Origin: Zhengitettix transpicula
Lineage: Eukaryota; Arthropoda; Insecta; Orthoptera; Tetrigidae
DNA length: 64,000 nucleotides
Direction: 5' to 3'
Assembly (NCBI GenBank): GCA_037074705.1
Contig: CM073591.1
Location: forward strand, 184,537,432-184,601,431
A program made the position numbers and the translations under genes. Shown here in pieces: positions 23,640 to 36,141 of the stretch. The notes under the pieces are model-generated. The model did not search any database and was not told where the DNA came from. It saw only the letters and a list, made by a program, of their open reading frames with translations. Every line of letters starts with the position of its first letter. Within the stretch, counting starts at the first letter, position 1.

Positions 23640-25215
23640 ATAAAATATTATTTATGTAAATAACGTTTCGTTCATAAATTGGGGCATTTTAAGGTAATTT
23701 CATCAAATAATTAAGAGAACTTTATAACTAAATGTTCAGTTATCTAGATTTTTATGTAAAGGTGTAGAACGTCCAATTAAATATTCAATACAAAATTGTA
23801 TTGAATGTTAATTTAACGCGAGTTATTTTGAAGGCAAAGCGTTTAGTGGCTCGGGGCTGATGACTCGAAGATCTGCCTGCGTCCTTTTTGGTACAAAGGA
23901 AGAAGGGGGACAATGACAGGACCTTAACAATAACTAAGCTCCACAAAAGGGGTGCCTGAAGAAGATTTGAATACATAACCCCAGAGCTTCCAGTGAAGGC
24001 CAAAATTATTAGAACGAATGAATTTGAGTGTGCTAAATTTTTTACATCTGGAGGTTTAGAGAGCAAAACTTGAGGTATTCGGTTACAAACCATGGTAAAG
24101 AGGCAGTTGGTTGGAAGTTCGGGTCAAAATCACGATCGAAGAAATTTCAAACCTAAGCTGTAGAGTGTAGACCTTCCGAGAATAATATTGAAAGTATCAG
24201 AGCTTCTCATTATACCAACACTTCAGAATTCAGCACCTGATTCTGATATCGTCCGCCAATAGTTCTGTAATAAGAATTTTTGTGCCAGTGACTCGGTCGC
24301 TGCCAAGATGTACTAACGGTAAAGTATAGTAACTGCGTTAATCACAAGGAACGTAGGAAGCGAATTTCGAGTAGAACTGATGCGATCTTGAAGTCCTCGT
24401 AGAGTAGATCCCTTCTAGGAAGAAGAAATGTCAAGGATTGTCGATAGGCTTGATGGGAACCTGATTCTTCGAGATATGAGTTAGAGTTAAAGCTAAGTCC
24501 AACTTTGAGGACACCGATGGAGTACTAGCTGCAGGGAGATAGACTCCACTATATTAAGAAAAGAAGATTTAATATTATTGTTCACAGTCCATAACAATAA
24601 TAATGAAAGGTACGAAGTTTGAGAATATGAATCAGCCAGCTGTTGAGTTTTCACCTGGCTGAATCCAAATCTTAACGTGCCGATCTGAGCCGGGCCGCTC
24701 GACCCAGATTGCACAGCTACGGTATAATTAGTTGTCGTATCAATAAAAAAGAAGAGTCAGCGCTTTCAATTTCGTTTATGTACACTTGCTCCAAAATCCG
24801 TGCTTACCTTATACTACTTAAAAATCTAATGGTGCATTACAGTTCCCACAACTGAGAGCTAACTTTGGACGTAGCACAGACGACGACACAGCTGATGACG
24901 CACTCCTCTGATCCGGAACCAACAGCAAAGACAATATATTGTTAAAAAACTATTTTATCCTTAGTATCGTATTACCAGGTACCTAAGTTCATTGAAACGT
25001 TAAATTAAATAATTTCCATGGTATGGTCACCCTTATAATTTACGTAATCCTAAAAAAAATCGTTATTATGATTTTTATTTGACTATTTAATTTTTATATT
25101 TGATTCAACTTTTGTTGTTTTTTATCACTAAATATCTATTTAAAATTAATTAAACTCTTTTTATTTTTATAGAAATTAAATTCTATAATCCTAATAAATA
25201 GAATCCTCATCTAGA
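23640..25215. other. No gene recognised; moderately AT-rich
   Basis: A minus-strand frame of 102 codons (23785-24093) and one of 73 codons (24493-24714) have no recognisable domain. The block 23800-24730 is less AT-rich than its flanks and may be an unrecognised repeat or decayed coding DNA. Confidence 0.3.
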
Positions 25216-25219
25216 AAAT

Positions 25220-26020
25220 AATAATATTAAATTTTACAAATTATAATTAGTTGAAATGCTGCTCCAACATTCAAAAATATCAAAAATAAAAAATTTACGT
25301 CCGATATAAAATAATAAGTAAGGAAGATAGCCAATTCAGAATAAAAGTGATAATATAAATACCACACAACGTTTCTGCGATCCGTGTCCTTTTCGTCAGG
25401 TGCGAAGAAGAACCCAGAGCGACACAATTGCACTCGTCAGTTGAAAAACTCAAAAGCGAAGAAAACGCAGCCGAAGGGTTAGCATAACAATAAGAGAGCA
25501 ACGACAATGAGAAAACAGAAGGTTTAGCGTAATAATAAGAGATCAAAGCAATTATTGAGTTTCATAGTCTCTGTTTGTACATTAATAGCAGTGATGTTTG
25601 ATTTAATGTGAAGCAACTCTGAAATGAGTCTGGAATTGTACCTGGTATCAATGTCTAAAATCTTAGCATTTTGCCAATCAAATGTAATTTTAGAATTGAT
25701 TATATATTTTGAGACTATCGATTGTTTATCAATGGGAAGTTTGATATTGATATATATTCGCTGATACGTGTATTAAGAGAACGTTTTGTTTGACCTATGT
25801 GGCAGGAATTACAATTAGAACAAGAGATTTTGTAAACAACAGAATAATTGCTGTAGATGTCAAGTGGGTCATTGTGGTTTTTATTTAAGGAGGAAAGAGT
25901 ATTAGTGGATCTGTAAATGATGCATATTTCATATTGTTTGAATATTTCTTGTATTTCCTTATTACAAATTTTTACACCACAAATTTATCCAAATATTCAA
26001 AGAGTATCAATATCCATCAT
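25220..26020 (-). pseudogene. Penelope-like element relic: GIY-YIG endonuclease and 3' end
   Basis: Read on the minus strand from about 25975, the frames give IYRSTNTLSSLNKNHNDPLD and then the GIY-YIG domain start VYKISCSNCN-SCHIGQTKRS-LNTRISEY (25759-25845). Next come shifted pieces resembling the family C-terminus and the terminal repeat (CTGACGA...GCAGAAACGTTGTGTGG near 25369-25406, then a TATCGGACGTAAATT-type end near 25290-25310). In Penelope elements a reverse transcriptase is followed by this endonuclease, which nicks the target for priming. The usual YIG Tyr is His here (CHIG), and stops interrupt the frame just after the motif, so it is inactive. The RT domain was not seen. Confidence 0.75.
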
Positions 26021-26825
26021 TTATAGATCCGCTAATAGTTAGTAATATATTATCACTTTTTTGTCTGAATTGGCTACATTTCATACTGAACAATACATAT
26101 CATCGAAGAAGAATAGATAACAAAAGACATCCTGCATGGAATATAAAATTTTGGACAAACGAACAAGAAAATTATTTCGCACAGTTCTGCAAGATAAGGG
26201 AAATTCTGACAAGGCAATATATAATTAGGCCAGGAGAACATAATAGATTGTGAATTCAATAATGCGAGTAGTTCATTAGCCTGGTGGTTGTAAAACTTTC
26301 ATTCAGCGTCGAAGTGATTATTCCCTCCATGCGTATTAGTATTAATTTTGTTAAAAGCGTGCTTCAATAAATTGGCACGTGGCGGAACTGCGTATTCCAC
26401 ACGAGAACTATTGCGTTGGCTAATGCAGTTGACAATATCTGATATGAGTAGACTACCTTGTTCGCAAACAGACATAAATCCTGCTTCGGGCTAATATCTT
26501 AGGGCGAACAAGTTGTTTGAAGCAGCTAATTATGACCAGCGTGTTAAACTGTGTGCTTGTGTGTCGCAAACGCGTGTAAATAGCTTCTCTCTCATCTATG
26601 CTCATGAGCTAATAATGGGGACTTCAGTCGGTTGTTCACGTTCAAGTTTAGAGATTGTTGACTCAGGATCTCAAGCAAACTTTTCAAAGCACTTTGTCAT
26701 TAATGTAATAAAAAATTGTTCGTTCGCAAGTACAACAGAAAATGTAAAGGATTTCACGACCCTATTCCAGGAACAGGTGTATAAATTTACTTTTGGAAAC
26801 ACTTAAATATAAAACTACAACAATA

Positions 26826-26826
<1 letters not shown>
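26021..26826. other. Non-coding with one unexplained frame
   Basis: A plus-strand frame of 97 codons (26513-26806) stays open in a slightly GC-richer block. The residues show no domain I recognise, and it is probably chance. Confidence 0.25.

Positions 26827-26857
<31 letters not shown>
26827..26857. repeat. (CA)n(TA)n microsatellite
   Basis: About eight CA units followed by TA units. It forms the left flank of the LTR-like element starting at 26858. Confidence 0.9.
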
Positions 26858-27912
26858 TGTAATAATTAAAATTTGAGCTTTATTTAATTTATATTTAGAG
26901 AATTTGAAGAATTTACCTCACGTGAAGCGCCATTTAGGTAATAATTAAATAGAAGGCGTTAATTAAATGAAATAATAATAAAAAATTAACAAAAAAAATA
27001 TTTATTTATTTTGTGGCAATAAAGATAATTACAACAAAATTTGAGATCTTTCTCTCACTCAGGGCCTCTACTGGGTTTGATAATGGACACAACAAATTGA
27101 TTTAAAAATCTTATTAACAAACAGTTCACATTTTACCTAAACAATATGTCGATAGAAAGAAATTTAAAAGTAAAGAAATTAACTCTGATTGACAATTAAA
27201 AGAGAACGAAATCTGACTTTATCCTTTAATTAAAGTTTACAATTAATAATTAGTTTTGGTTTTGTTACTTACGTAGTGTCCAGCTGGTACCAGCATTCTT
27301 TTTGGTTTCGGAAGTACACTATTGCAAAGTTATACACTGATTCTAAAATGTCGACTCACAGATTTTACACTATTGAAGTCAACATTGATAGGCTCCCAGG
27401 AACTCTGAATGTCAGCTATCTGACGTCTGCTTGCCTTACAGGAATCCTATGATTCGTGGATTCATTAGTCTTTTACTGATTTGTACATAAACTGCAACGT
27501 AGCTCCTTGAAGATTTATTTTAACTGTTTATTCTTTAGGAGCGTACTAACTTTTCTTTAGCTCCTTGCTGTAGACTTAAACTGCTCTTACTTTCCAATAT
27601 TTACGCTGCAATCCTTGCGGCGTGAATGTTTTCTTCGTATTAAATTACAACTTTAACTAGTTATACATTGACGATGTCTAGTCTCTGCCCAAATTATATT
27701 ACCTGTTCTGCTCCTCACGATGTTTTTCCGCCAACTGACTCCTAGTTCTCTCGAGTTTTAGCGCGCGTACGCCATTTTTGACTTTTCGACAAAGCAAAGT
27801 GAGCTCGCTTCTCTGATTGTTGCTTTGTTCGATCAGACCGCTATAATGGATTTATCAAACAATTCCAATTTTTATGTCAAAACAATTAATGGCCTAATTA
27901 ATCGGCATTACA
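26858..27912 (-). mobile_element. LTR-like element e
   Basis: Starts TGTAATAATT, ends GGCATTACA, 1055 bp, in (TA)n. The core CTCAGGGCCTCTACTGGGTTTG lies at about 27058. It is closely related to elements i (50722) and j (59631), sharing for example CGATGTCTAGTCTCTGC, CGCCAACTGACTCCTAG and GAGTTTTAGCGCGC segments near 27670-27770. Confidence 0.7.
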
Positions 27913-30900
27913 ATACATATATATTAGAATTCGTGCCTGTCTCGGAAGCAGTTTAGGTCTGATATCCTAAAGAAGGGCAATATTTACATTTTAGGACTAA
28001 TTTTAATAATAAGCTTATTCTTCCTAAAAAGAACTTTTAGCTTCCGATATGATGGGTTCTTCGAGAATTAATAAATTTTAGATTAAAAATATTACCTATG
28101 ATAACTAGCTTCTGAAGTGGACAATTGCGCTTTCACTCACACACGGATGTGAACGATGTAGCGATGAAATTATTATTTTTTCCCTTTAACGTGACTTCAA
28201 TAACATTTCCGCTAGAACATGGAGAGAAACTACCGGCGAAGACCTCTCGAGGTGTTAATAATAGGATCGGATAAAGGAATGAGAGTAATGTAAATCCTAA
28301 AGAAGGATTTTGTAGAAGATACTGCTTATCGAATTGCAACTACGCGGGACGATGTAAAAAGGTCGACCTATAAACACAATAAAGGACTTGGAGGTAACTA
28401 TACAAAGTGTAATCGAAGCGTACAATGAAATCTTCGTCAGTGGACTTGTCGCGCTAGCTAATGACTTAACTCTAGAAAATTGTAGAATACTCTTAAACAT
28501 TTATGAAAACATATTAATTTCAGCTAATTATTATCCAAGAATATCAAATTGCACTAATTTTAACATAAAAATATTATATTACTTTATATACTTTCATTTC
28601 CTCTTGACATCTTATATAATTTTCTAGGGTGTTAAAATTATTGTTGTGTCCAGTTTCTTCAACATCACGCAAGGTGCTTTTGAATTAATTTGACATTGTT
28701 ACTTTTACATGCCAGTAGATGTAATAATCAAGACGTGCACAATTTTAATACAAAAATCGTAAATAACTTGTAGTATACACAAGTAGGGACAAATTATTAC
28801 GGGGTTATTTAATTTATTATTTATATATTTCCATTTATTTTATGAAATAAAGTATCGTGAGTATTCTCGACTTCAGGCTGGCGAGGGTCAATGATCGCTT
28901 CTCAGGTACTCGTAGAAACAAAAACAACTGCGCGGCACTCCTTTGTAAAGATTAAAATATTGTGAATGTGCCTCTATAGGCTAAATATTTGGTAACATGA
29001 CGTTTTGGCTAGACGTTCCACCAGATGGCCAATTTGGCGGATGTCTTTCCACGCCCCTGAATTCGGTCAAGTGAACCCCTGAAAGAGATTTGTCGGATGC
29101 AAAAATATGATTCCTATTGGATACAAAGCAACAGAATCGAAAATCCTGTAAAATTTCGGAAAATTGAAGTGTAAAGAGACGCTTGAAGACAATCTGAAGT
29201 TAGTTAATTTTTAATTTCCAGTCAGATAGTTTTTAGGCTTGGAGCGGACGTCTGTTCGTGATGTTGTAAGGACGTTACTTATGATGTGGTAAAGTTAATA
29301 ATGAGATGTTATAGGTTAGTTTTGGAGCAGCAGTTAGTGAAATTTTGGGAGGTTATGAATAAATTAGATAGTTTTTAGTTTTGAAGTGTGGAGGACGGTA
29401 CGTTTTGTGATGTTATAAGATACTTTAGTGGAAGTTATGAAGAAGTTGTGTTTTGGAAAGGACGTTAGTTCTTTTTAGTGGGAGGTTAGTGAGCTTTTGA
29501 GTGGAAGAGAGTTTCGGGGAAGGTATAAAGAAGTTGGGTTTTGGTGAGGGAGTTGGTTTTCTAGTATACATTTTGAAGTGGAAGGCATTTTCACTGTCCT
29601 GTAGCAGGCTGGGTGACCAATTTCAGGAATGCTGCCTGAGCCACCTGAGAAGCACTGACCTGCCAGACTTTCAATTATATTCAGGAAACTAATATCATCG
29701 AAGTTTATTCATAAAATCTATATGACCACTGTATTTTGACCCACCAACCCCTGGCAGAAATTGTCTCTTTTTAGTTTTGTTTATGTTTGTAAAATAGCTG
29801 TGGGTATTTACATTGATAATTAGAGCAAGAAGTTATTATTATTTTTGTGTTGATAAAATATAAATTAGTAATTACTATAATTAATTTTATCCTGCCAAAC
29901 AATTTAATATTGTCAGAGTTATACAACTATTTATAAGATTTAAATATCTTAAAAAAATAAGTAAAATCCCATTATCTCTATAATGAATTAGAAAATATAC
30001 AGACAAAGTTGTCAGTTACATATTAAGGTTTCATTTTAAATTTTATTATTATATTCAACAAACATTCAGACAACTCATCGCTCATGCCACTGTTCTAAGC
30101 TCTTCGATAGGGCAGTGTAATGAGACCTTATTGCTATATTACAATTCCAGTAAATTTCAAACGCTGGATAGCCGTTTGTAGCCAAAGACAAAGACCGCTT
30201 TTACCGCATTGATCTTCTTACCATACTTAGGCCAGACAACACTGGTTAATGGTCGTGTATACTAGAAGCTAGAAGGGAACAATACCAAGAACCTTTTCAA
30301 GCCACTACAGGTGATTCCAAACTTGCTCCCACTAACGTCGGTGAACCAGCGGGGTTTATCAAATACCCTGTAATTTCGGGCTTAAATACATTGAAAAGCC
30401 TTTCCTCACTAATAATAATATAATACGTTTGGCCACCTCCTCGTGGCTTTTAACTCCACACATGTGAGGGCGTGCGTGCATGCCTCTAGGCTTTACCCTC
30501 TAGTATCGAAACAACAGCATTAAGCAGGATGCTAACTCGCCACGGTCCATTTAATTCCTATTTGCATAGATTTTGGAAGTTCATGTCCACGTCGTGATTA
30601 CAGAAGACGTCTAACAGATTTTAATAGTGATACGGCATTTGCCTAACTAAACTACAGAGAAAGTGATGTTTTCGTTTTGGAAAATAAAATTCCAAAGAGT
30701 ACAGGAAGCGGGAAATGATTTCAAGTACTAATTAAAGAATGTGATGAAGAGGATTTTGACTCTGGTTGACCGCCTTCAGAAATGTTCTTTCAGTTTCTGC
30801 CAAACTACGCTAATCTCCAAATTTATTATATAATTAATTATATACAATTAAGCTCAGTTATTCACGTAATCCTGGACGTGTTATCAATCTGGGCTGTTTT

Positions 30901-30937
30901 CCAATTATTTTTGTTATCTCCTGCTGTCCCAACTCCC
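27913..30937. other. Non-coding; includes a GT-rich degenerate repeat
   Basis: No gene is supported. At about 29225-29560 short phrases such as GTTTTGGAG, GATGTTATAAG, GAAGTTATGAAGAAG and GAAGTTGGGTTTTGG recur irregularly, which suggests a very degenerate tandem repeat. The small frames at 28388-28627 and 29501-29692 show no motif. Confidence 0.35.
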
Positions 30938-31418
30938 TTTTTAGATTTACAGGCTACAGGAGGGTAATCTACATCGTGCCAACGCCCCTTTAATAACATA
31001 GGAATGGATTTGAAAGGGGGAATGCGGAAGTGTAGAGGAAGGTAGCCAAGCGACCCTCGGCATTTGCCTAAAAGTGATGCAGGACAGACCCTAGAAAACA
31101 TGCATCAGGTAGGTCGGGAAGTAGGTACTTGTCCCTCGCCCTTCCGATGGAGGGAAAGGGATTTGCTGTAGGGGCGCAGCATTCCCTTCTCTGTGCCTCG
31201 ACCAGCTTAGGAGGCTGCGGGCCGACTGTTCCATTGGGAATAGTGGACAACTCTTACCGTATGCCCAAGGTCTGTGATCCCGAAACATACACTCCTTCAA
31301 ACACTCAGAAGTACCTCGGCTTGTGGGAACCTTAGTTCAAAAACGGAGAGAGGAAAGACATCCCCAAAGGTAGCCCTCTCCGTTTCTCCTAAAAGGTTCT
31401 GCCTGCAAGAGATAACGG
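30938..31418 (-). mobile_element. GC-rich poly(A)-tailed retroelement, copy 4 (diverged)
   Basis: Minus-strand copy with a short T-run at 30938-30942. It lacks the family segment with the CCCCCGGGCTAT block (about 40 bp deleted after TAGCCAAG near 31050) and most of the 5' hairpin (CCTGCAAGAGATAACGGG). The ATGCAGG/CATGCAT stem has one mismatch. No target-site duplication was found. It is probably the oldest copy in the window. Confidence 0.8.
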
Positions 31419-31614
31419 GCTTCCTCCATAATTTATACTCCTATGATTTTGCGTGCCACAAATTGATTCTACAGTTAATTCTGACTCCTGAGAGAAATAG
31501 TCTCATATTTCCCTTTTCTTTTTCTCTTTTTTTTTATTAAAGCCAGATATTAAAATAAGGTGGAGAAGGTCCACCATAAATTTTGTATATAAACAATCCC
31601 TATTTATAATAAAA

Positions 31615-31860
31615 ACAAATTTACGTCAGTTTGAAAATTAATAATATGAAAGATTACCGAATACAGACAAGTTCTGTGATAAAATACCACAAAACTCAAA
31701 ACCTTTTGAGTGCAGTTTTGTCTTTCTGGGCTACTGCGTTTTTTCTGCACCTGAAGAAAGAAACAAGGCTTCCATATACGTTGTGTGCTACTTATATTAT
31801 CAGCTCTTTTGTATGAATCCGGCCATCTTTATTATTATCCTTATTTGTATATAATTTATT
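31615..31860. mobile_element. Penelope-like terminal snap-back pair
   Basis: The left arm (TTTACGTCAGTTTGAAAATT...ATACCACAAAAC, 31618-31695) is an imperfect inverted copy of the right arm (GTTGTGTGCTACTTATATTATCAG...CATCTTTATTATTATCC, 31777-31841). Next to the right arm, CTGAAGAAAGAAACAAGGCTTCC near 31750 is the family motif, with the GAAACG part decayed to ATATACG. It has no coding part. Confidence 0.6.
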
Positions 31861-32586
31861 TTACTAATTAAATACTTGTGAATTTAATCTTAGAAGTAGA
31901 TCCCGCCCATTTCCTTTGTCGTAAGTCACTTCGCCGTAATATAATCGGTAATAACATTCGTGTCATTAAAAATACTCTTGTTACTTTTACAGATCTTTTG
32001 GAACTCAACTAATTCATCATTATAATTTAAAAAATAATGAATTACTTTATTGAATAAAAGCGTATTTTTTAGAAATATTTCTACAATGTGTAACTTTCAC
32101 TGAAAACGCCTCGACTGTTGGGCTAACGAAAACTAAGATCTAAATATGTATTAGTAGTAAAATTTCGCATACCGAAACATGGTAATCTCCAATTGAATAA
32201 TAATAATTTTCAATTTGTCTTTGTGGGCGAGTCTGTTTTGCTAAGCGTAAAGACACCACGTATCAACGCTATTTGCTAAAATAGTATCGCCTGAATAAGC
32301 ACGGTATGTTTCCGAAAATCGGCAAAAATATGTGCTTTACGTACGTTCAAATCGGAAAAGTTGAAGTATCTCTTTAAATTTATAAAAACGATCTTATGTT
32401 GATGATAGATCATTTAATGAGAGGCGCATCGCCTCGGAAATCACTAAATGGAATCTCGTAAGTGATACAGTCGATTTTCACATCTAACTTAAGATGTTTG
32501 TGTTTTCAGAATATTCTGACTACTTATAGTGGCACAGGTTACTGTCACACATTTTCAAACCATCGTTTTATAATAATAATAATGTT
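31861..32586. other. AT-rich non-coding, nothing recognised
   Basis: No repeat or exon was identified. Confidence 0.35.
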
Positions 32587-33219
32587 TCAAATAATGAATA
32601 GTTTTTCTGAGGCATTAACTATGAGTAATTGGCAATCACATATATTACCGTTATTCTGGACTTGACATAAATAATTAGGTGCTTTTCGCCTGGCGCGTTT
32701 CAGAAATTTTTGAAAAATAATAGTATTTGTATCTTCCAGATAAGAAAGATGGAGGACATATAACGTTGCAGCTTCAGGGATAATAGAAGCCAGTAAATTG
32801 TGTCTCTGGTTTAAGAGCCAGGGAAGATGAACTTTATTAAGGGCTTCTCTGGACAGAAGGCAGTTGGCAGGCCCGCGAATGCGGTTCCGAGGGCATGCTA
32901 CAGGCGAATGTGCCAAGATTTTATTGAACATGGCTCGCACCAGCAAAGCCTTTTCATGCGCTAATTCACAAGCGCCCGAGGTCGCAAGCGGGAGCTGCGC
33001 TACGAATTTTGCAACTAAATTGCGCCATCGCTTAATTTCTTTACGAGCCTCGGCTTTTTCTTGTTGCCGATGGCCAATTGCTAATTCCACTCGCAATAAG
33101 GCGTCGTTATTTATGGCGGAGGCAGCTAACCGCCCGGAAAGCGGAGCGTTGCCATTGAAATAGCTAAGACGTTGTTTGCAGCGCGCAAGTCCCCGGTAAT
33201 GGTGCGGAAAAACTGCCAT
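32587..33219 (-). CDS. Longest open frame in the window (210 codons), unknown
   Basis: The minus strand has an ATG at 33219 and is open to a stop ending at 32587. The 5' two thirds (about 32850-33219) is clearly GC-richer than the surroundings. The product begins MAVFPHHYRGLARCKQRLSY and has a charged helix-like segment RQQEKAEARKEIKRWRN (about residues 51-67) and a second basic patch KFLKRARRKAP. There is no signal peptide, membrane segment or domain that I recognise, and no transposon motif. The last third is AT-rich, so the true coding part, if any, may be shorter. A host exon, decayed gene piece or chance frame in GC-richer DNA are all possible. A 99-codon frame on the other strand (32864-33163) is equally open, which weakens the coding case. 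Confidence 0.25.
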   Translation of the reverse strand: MAVFPHHYRGLARCKQRLSYFNGNAPLSGRLAASAINNDALLRVELAIGHRQQEKAEARKEIKRWRNLVAKFVAQLPLATSGACELAHEKALLVRAMFNKILAHSPVACPRNRIRGPANCLLSREALNKVHLPWLLNQRHNLLASIIPEAATLYVLHLSYLEDTNTIIFQKFLKRARRKAPNYLCQVQNNGNICDCQLLIVNASEKLFII

Positions 33220-34087
33220 TCGCGACTTTATGTATGACGCTATTCACGAAGAAACTCCGAACCGCTCACTGACAATCACGCAACTAGCCGGCAATACACA
33301 GTTGTGGCAGCAACTGCCGAAATGATTTACTGCCGAGGCTATTTTCTGCTAATGGCTCACTTTAGGAACTCATAATTCATTTATATAGTGTTTTTATCAC
33401 AGAAGGTTAGCCCCTTATAAGATTCTTTTCAAGCACTTTCTTCGGAAAGAAGCACCGGGAAGACAAACACATTTGTTTCGATTACGCATTTTATATGACC
33501 AATAGTACCAATTGCAGTGTTTGTTAAAACCTTGTAGTTACGAATCCGGGCATTTCTCTGTAATCGTAACTTCAACTTAGTAAATTACAAACAAAAATTA
33601 TTATTTAATGAGTAAAGAAATTCACTAATAGTAAAGTAGTTTCGCGTACAAACGAAAACCGCAGAGTTGCAAATACAATGCAAGATAGAATAATTGGATA
33701 ATAAATAATTACGCAGGTATTCAAGCACAAAATATCCTTCAAATGAGTAACGCAAAATTTCGGGTAAATAATATAACCGAAATGTTTCAAGCTCTGAATA
33801 TTTTTCAAAGATTATTGGCTGCTTTATTCATAAAAATTCAGTCTTCCATATTGATACATTATCATCGAGATGGTGATTAATTTTAATGCGGAACCATGTC
33901 AATTCCTCTATTCTATTATTTCTCAGATAATAATGCATTAATAATGCTTTTGTAATACACATGAAAAAACACCTTATTATAATTATTACATACAAGTGTG
34001 AAGGATAACAAATATTGAATTGGCTTTCAACGAATTTTATCTGATACTCAGATAACCTTACATGTAAGCGAACTGTTAAAAAAAATA
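33220..34087. other. Non-coding, nothing recognised
   Basis: AT-rich flank between the unknown frame and the mariner element. No family was identified. Confidence 0.35.
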
Positions 34088-34089
34088 TA

Positions 34090-34985
34090 CGAGGGATGTT
34101 CAGAAAGCAAGTGTACTAGATTTTTATATTTTTTTTAGAAAAGTGTATTCTTAAAAAAAGTTGCGCGATATTGTTGGTATTATAAACTGTTTCTACATAA
34201 TCGCCATCCCGTTTAATTCATGTGAAGAGCCGTGGCACAAGCTTCTTTATACCCTCCTCGAATAACTATCCCGCCAACCCTTTCGTCCATTTTAGAACTT
34301 ATTTCTGCACCTGCTCGTCAGTTGAAAATTTAATTCCACCCATGTGTGTCTTCAGGTAGTTGAAAAGATAATCTGAAGGCGCCAAGTCAAAGGAATACTG
34401 GGCGGTGTTTCAAAACATACCCACCAAATGAGTCCAAGTGGCTAAGGCTGTGTGAGGTACGGGTGTTGTCGTGCAACAAGCACACTCCTATCCTCAGAAT
34501 TACCCTCGTTTCGTTTTGAATGTTCCTTTTGAATTTTTCTAGGGTCTCACAACATCGTTGTGCATTTATTGTCTCCCCCTGAGGCAGAAATTCGACCAAA
34601 ATTATGCCTTTACGGTCTCAAAACACTGAGACTATGATTTTTTCCCGAAATTGTAGTTTTGAATTGTTTTGCAGATGGGTAATTGGTATGACGACTGTAT
34701 TTTTGACATAGGCGTGTAATGAGCCACCCACGTTTCATCTCCATTCACAATAGAGCTCAGAAAATCCATCACAGCACGTGTCTCGCACTTGGCGGGATTT
34801 CTTACCTACATCTTTCACGCAACTCGACACTACAACGTGAGTTAACGTACTACCGCGGCTCTGCGATGCTCGCTCTGCCAGGAGATCTCCCCCGCCCTCC
34901 TACCTCTCAGTGTTGCTAACCATCTAAAAACAAAAAATCATAGCCGGTTATTGTCACAGTACACTTACTTTCTCGCCATGCCTCG
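34090..34985 (-). mobile_element. Mariner element, internally deleted, with TIRs and TA duplication
   Basis: Terminal inverted repeats of about 28 bp (CGAGGGATGTTCAGAAAGCA left; CGAGGCATGGCGAGAAAGTA on the complement at right, both continuing AGTGTACT) are flanked by TA at 34088-34089 and 34986-34987, the mariner target duplication. The minus strand encodes transposase pieces: an N-terminal stretch PAKCETRAVMDF (about 34760-34797) joined almost directly to GDETWVAHYTP (first catalytic Asp, 34728-34739). LLHDNTR follows (second Asp, 34465-34473), then FDLAPSDY (third Asp, about 34371-34395), consistent with DD34D. About 130 codons between the N-terminus and DETW are missing, and stops and shifts occur. 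It is immobile by itself but could be cross-mobilised if the TIRs are functional. Confidence 0.9.
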
Positions 34986-34989
34986 TATC

Positions 34990-36129
34990 ACTGTGGTTTC
35001 TGAAAATTACTAATGGTCATAGATTTTAATCTGATCGAAATTAGCCATTTCCTCATTGCAGTAATATAAGTGAAGTTCGTTATGATCAACGGAATTTGAA
35101 GGAAGAATTTCTAAGCTGAAAACTATGAGGTAGAACTTTTTAAATAGCAGTTATTTTCTAAAAGGAGTACGAATTTCGTGTGTGTATACATTGATCGCGT
35201 AAAAGCAGCATACATCAGAGGAATTAGGTTCATGACGTTTGATTGACGGGCACTGTATACTTCATTTAAAGAGGATAACAATAGGCCAGCTTTGCTTGAA
35301 CACAAACGTAAGGCCGCAAACTTCACATCAGGCAATTAATAACAAAGACTGTCAATGGAGGTGAAACATAAAGGGAGATTGGCAAGGATACTCTAGTTTC
35401 TAACCTGAACGCTGTCAAATGAAAAATAATAGTTCCCAAAGGAAGCGATAAATGAGATTTTACGTATATGTTGGTTTTCTTGCAAGACACAACTGACAGC
35501 ACATTTACGCGTATATATTTTGTAATGCATAATCATCTGAAAATTCCACAACTTATATTATAAGTTCTTTAAAAATAATATGTTGATTTGGTAGTATAGT
35601 AACCTCAACATATATACGATTATTTAAATACAAAATTAATTTAACTCTACTCTTGATAATCAGAGAAACTGCAACGGTTTATTATATCACGTTTACTTTT
35701 GTATTGTTCTAAAAACAAAGAACTAGACTTTAGTGAACATTTTATTTCCATTTCAAATATTTCTTTCAGCTCATGATCTTGAAAAATTAGTATTAACATA
35801 ACAAAAGTAAAGAAATACATTTTCAGAAACATCAATGAATTTTTTTTATCTGTTTTTATGGCCGCGTCAACTAACAACTACCTTCAAAGAATTCATAATA
35901 AAATTATTTTTCATTACTTTTTCAAAGTTTGAATAACAGAATTGAGGTTAAACAGCCACTAAATAATCTCGTCCATTGTTTTTACCAAACAAAAAAGAAA
36001 ACTCGGTTTTGACGAATTCCATAGAGATGAGTTCCTGATAGTGCACATGCAAATGTACTGGAATATAGGAGTATATCTCTCTTGTATCTTTTTTGGATAC
36101 ACGATTTTATTAAACTGGAGTGAGTAACA
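34990..36129. other. Non-coding, nothing recognised
   Basis: AT-rich. A minus-strand frame at 35647-35877 (76 codons) contains a hydrophobic stretch MYFFTFVMLILIF. It could be a chance T-rich frame, and no family is recognised. Confidence 0.3.
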
Positions 36130-36141
36130 ACAGTAAATCCT

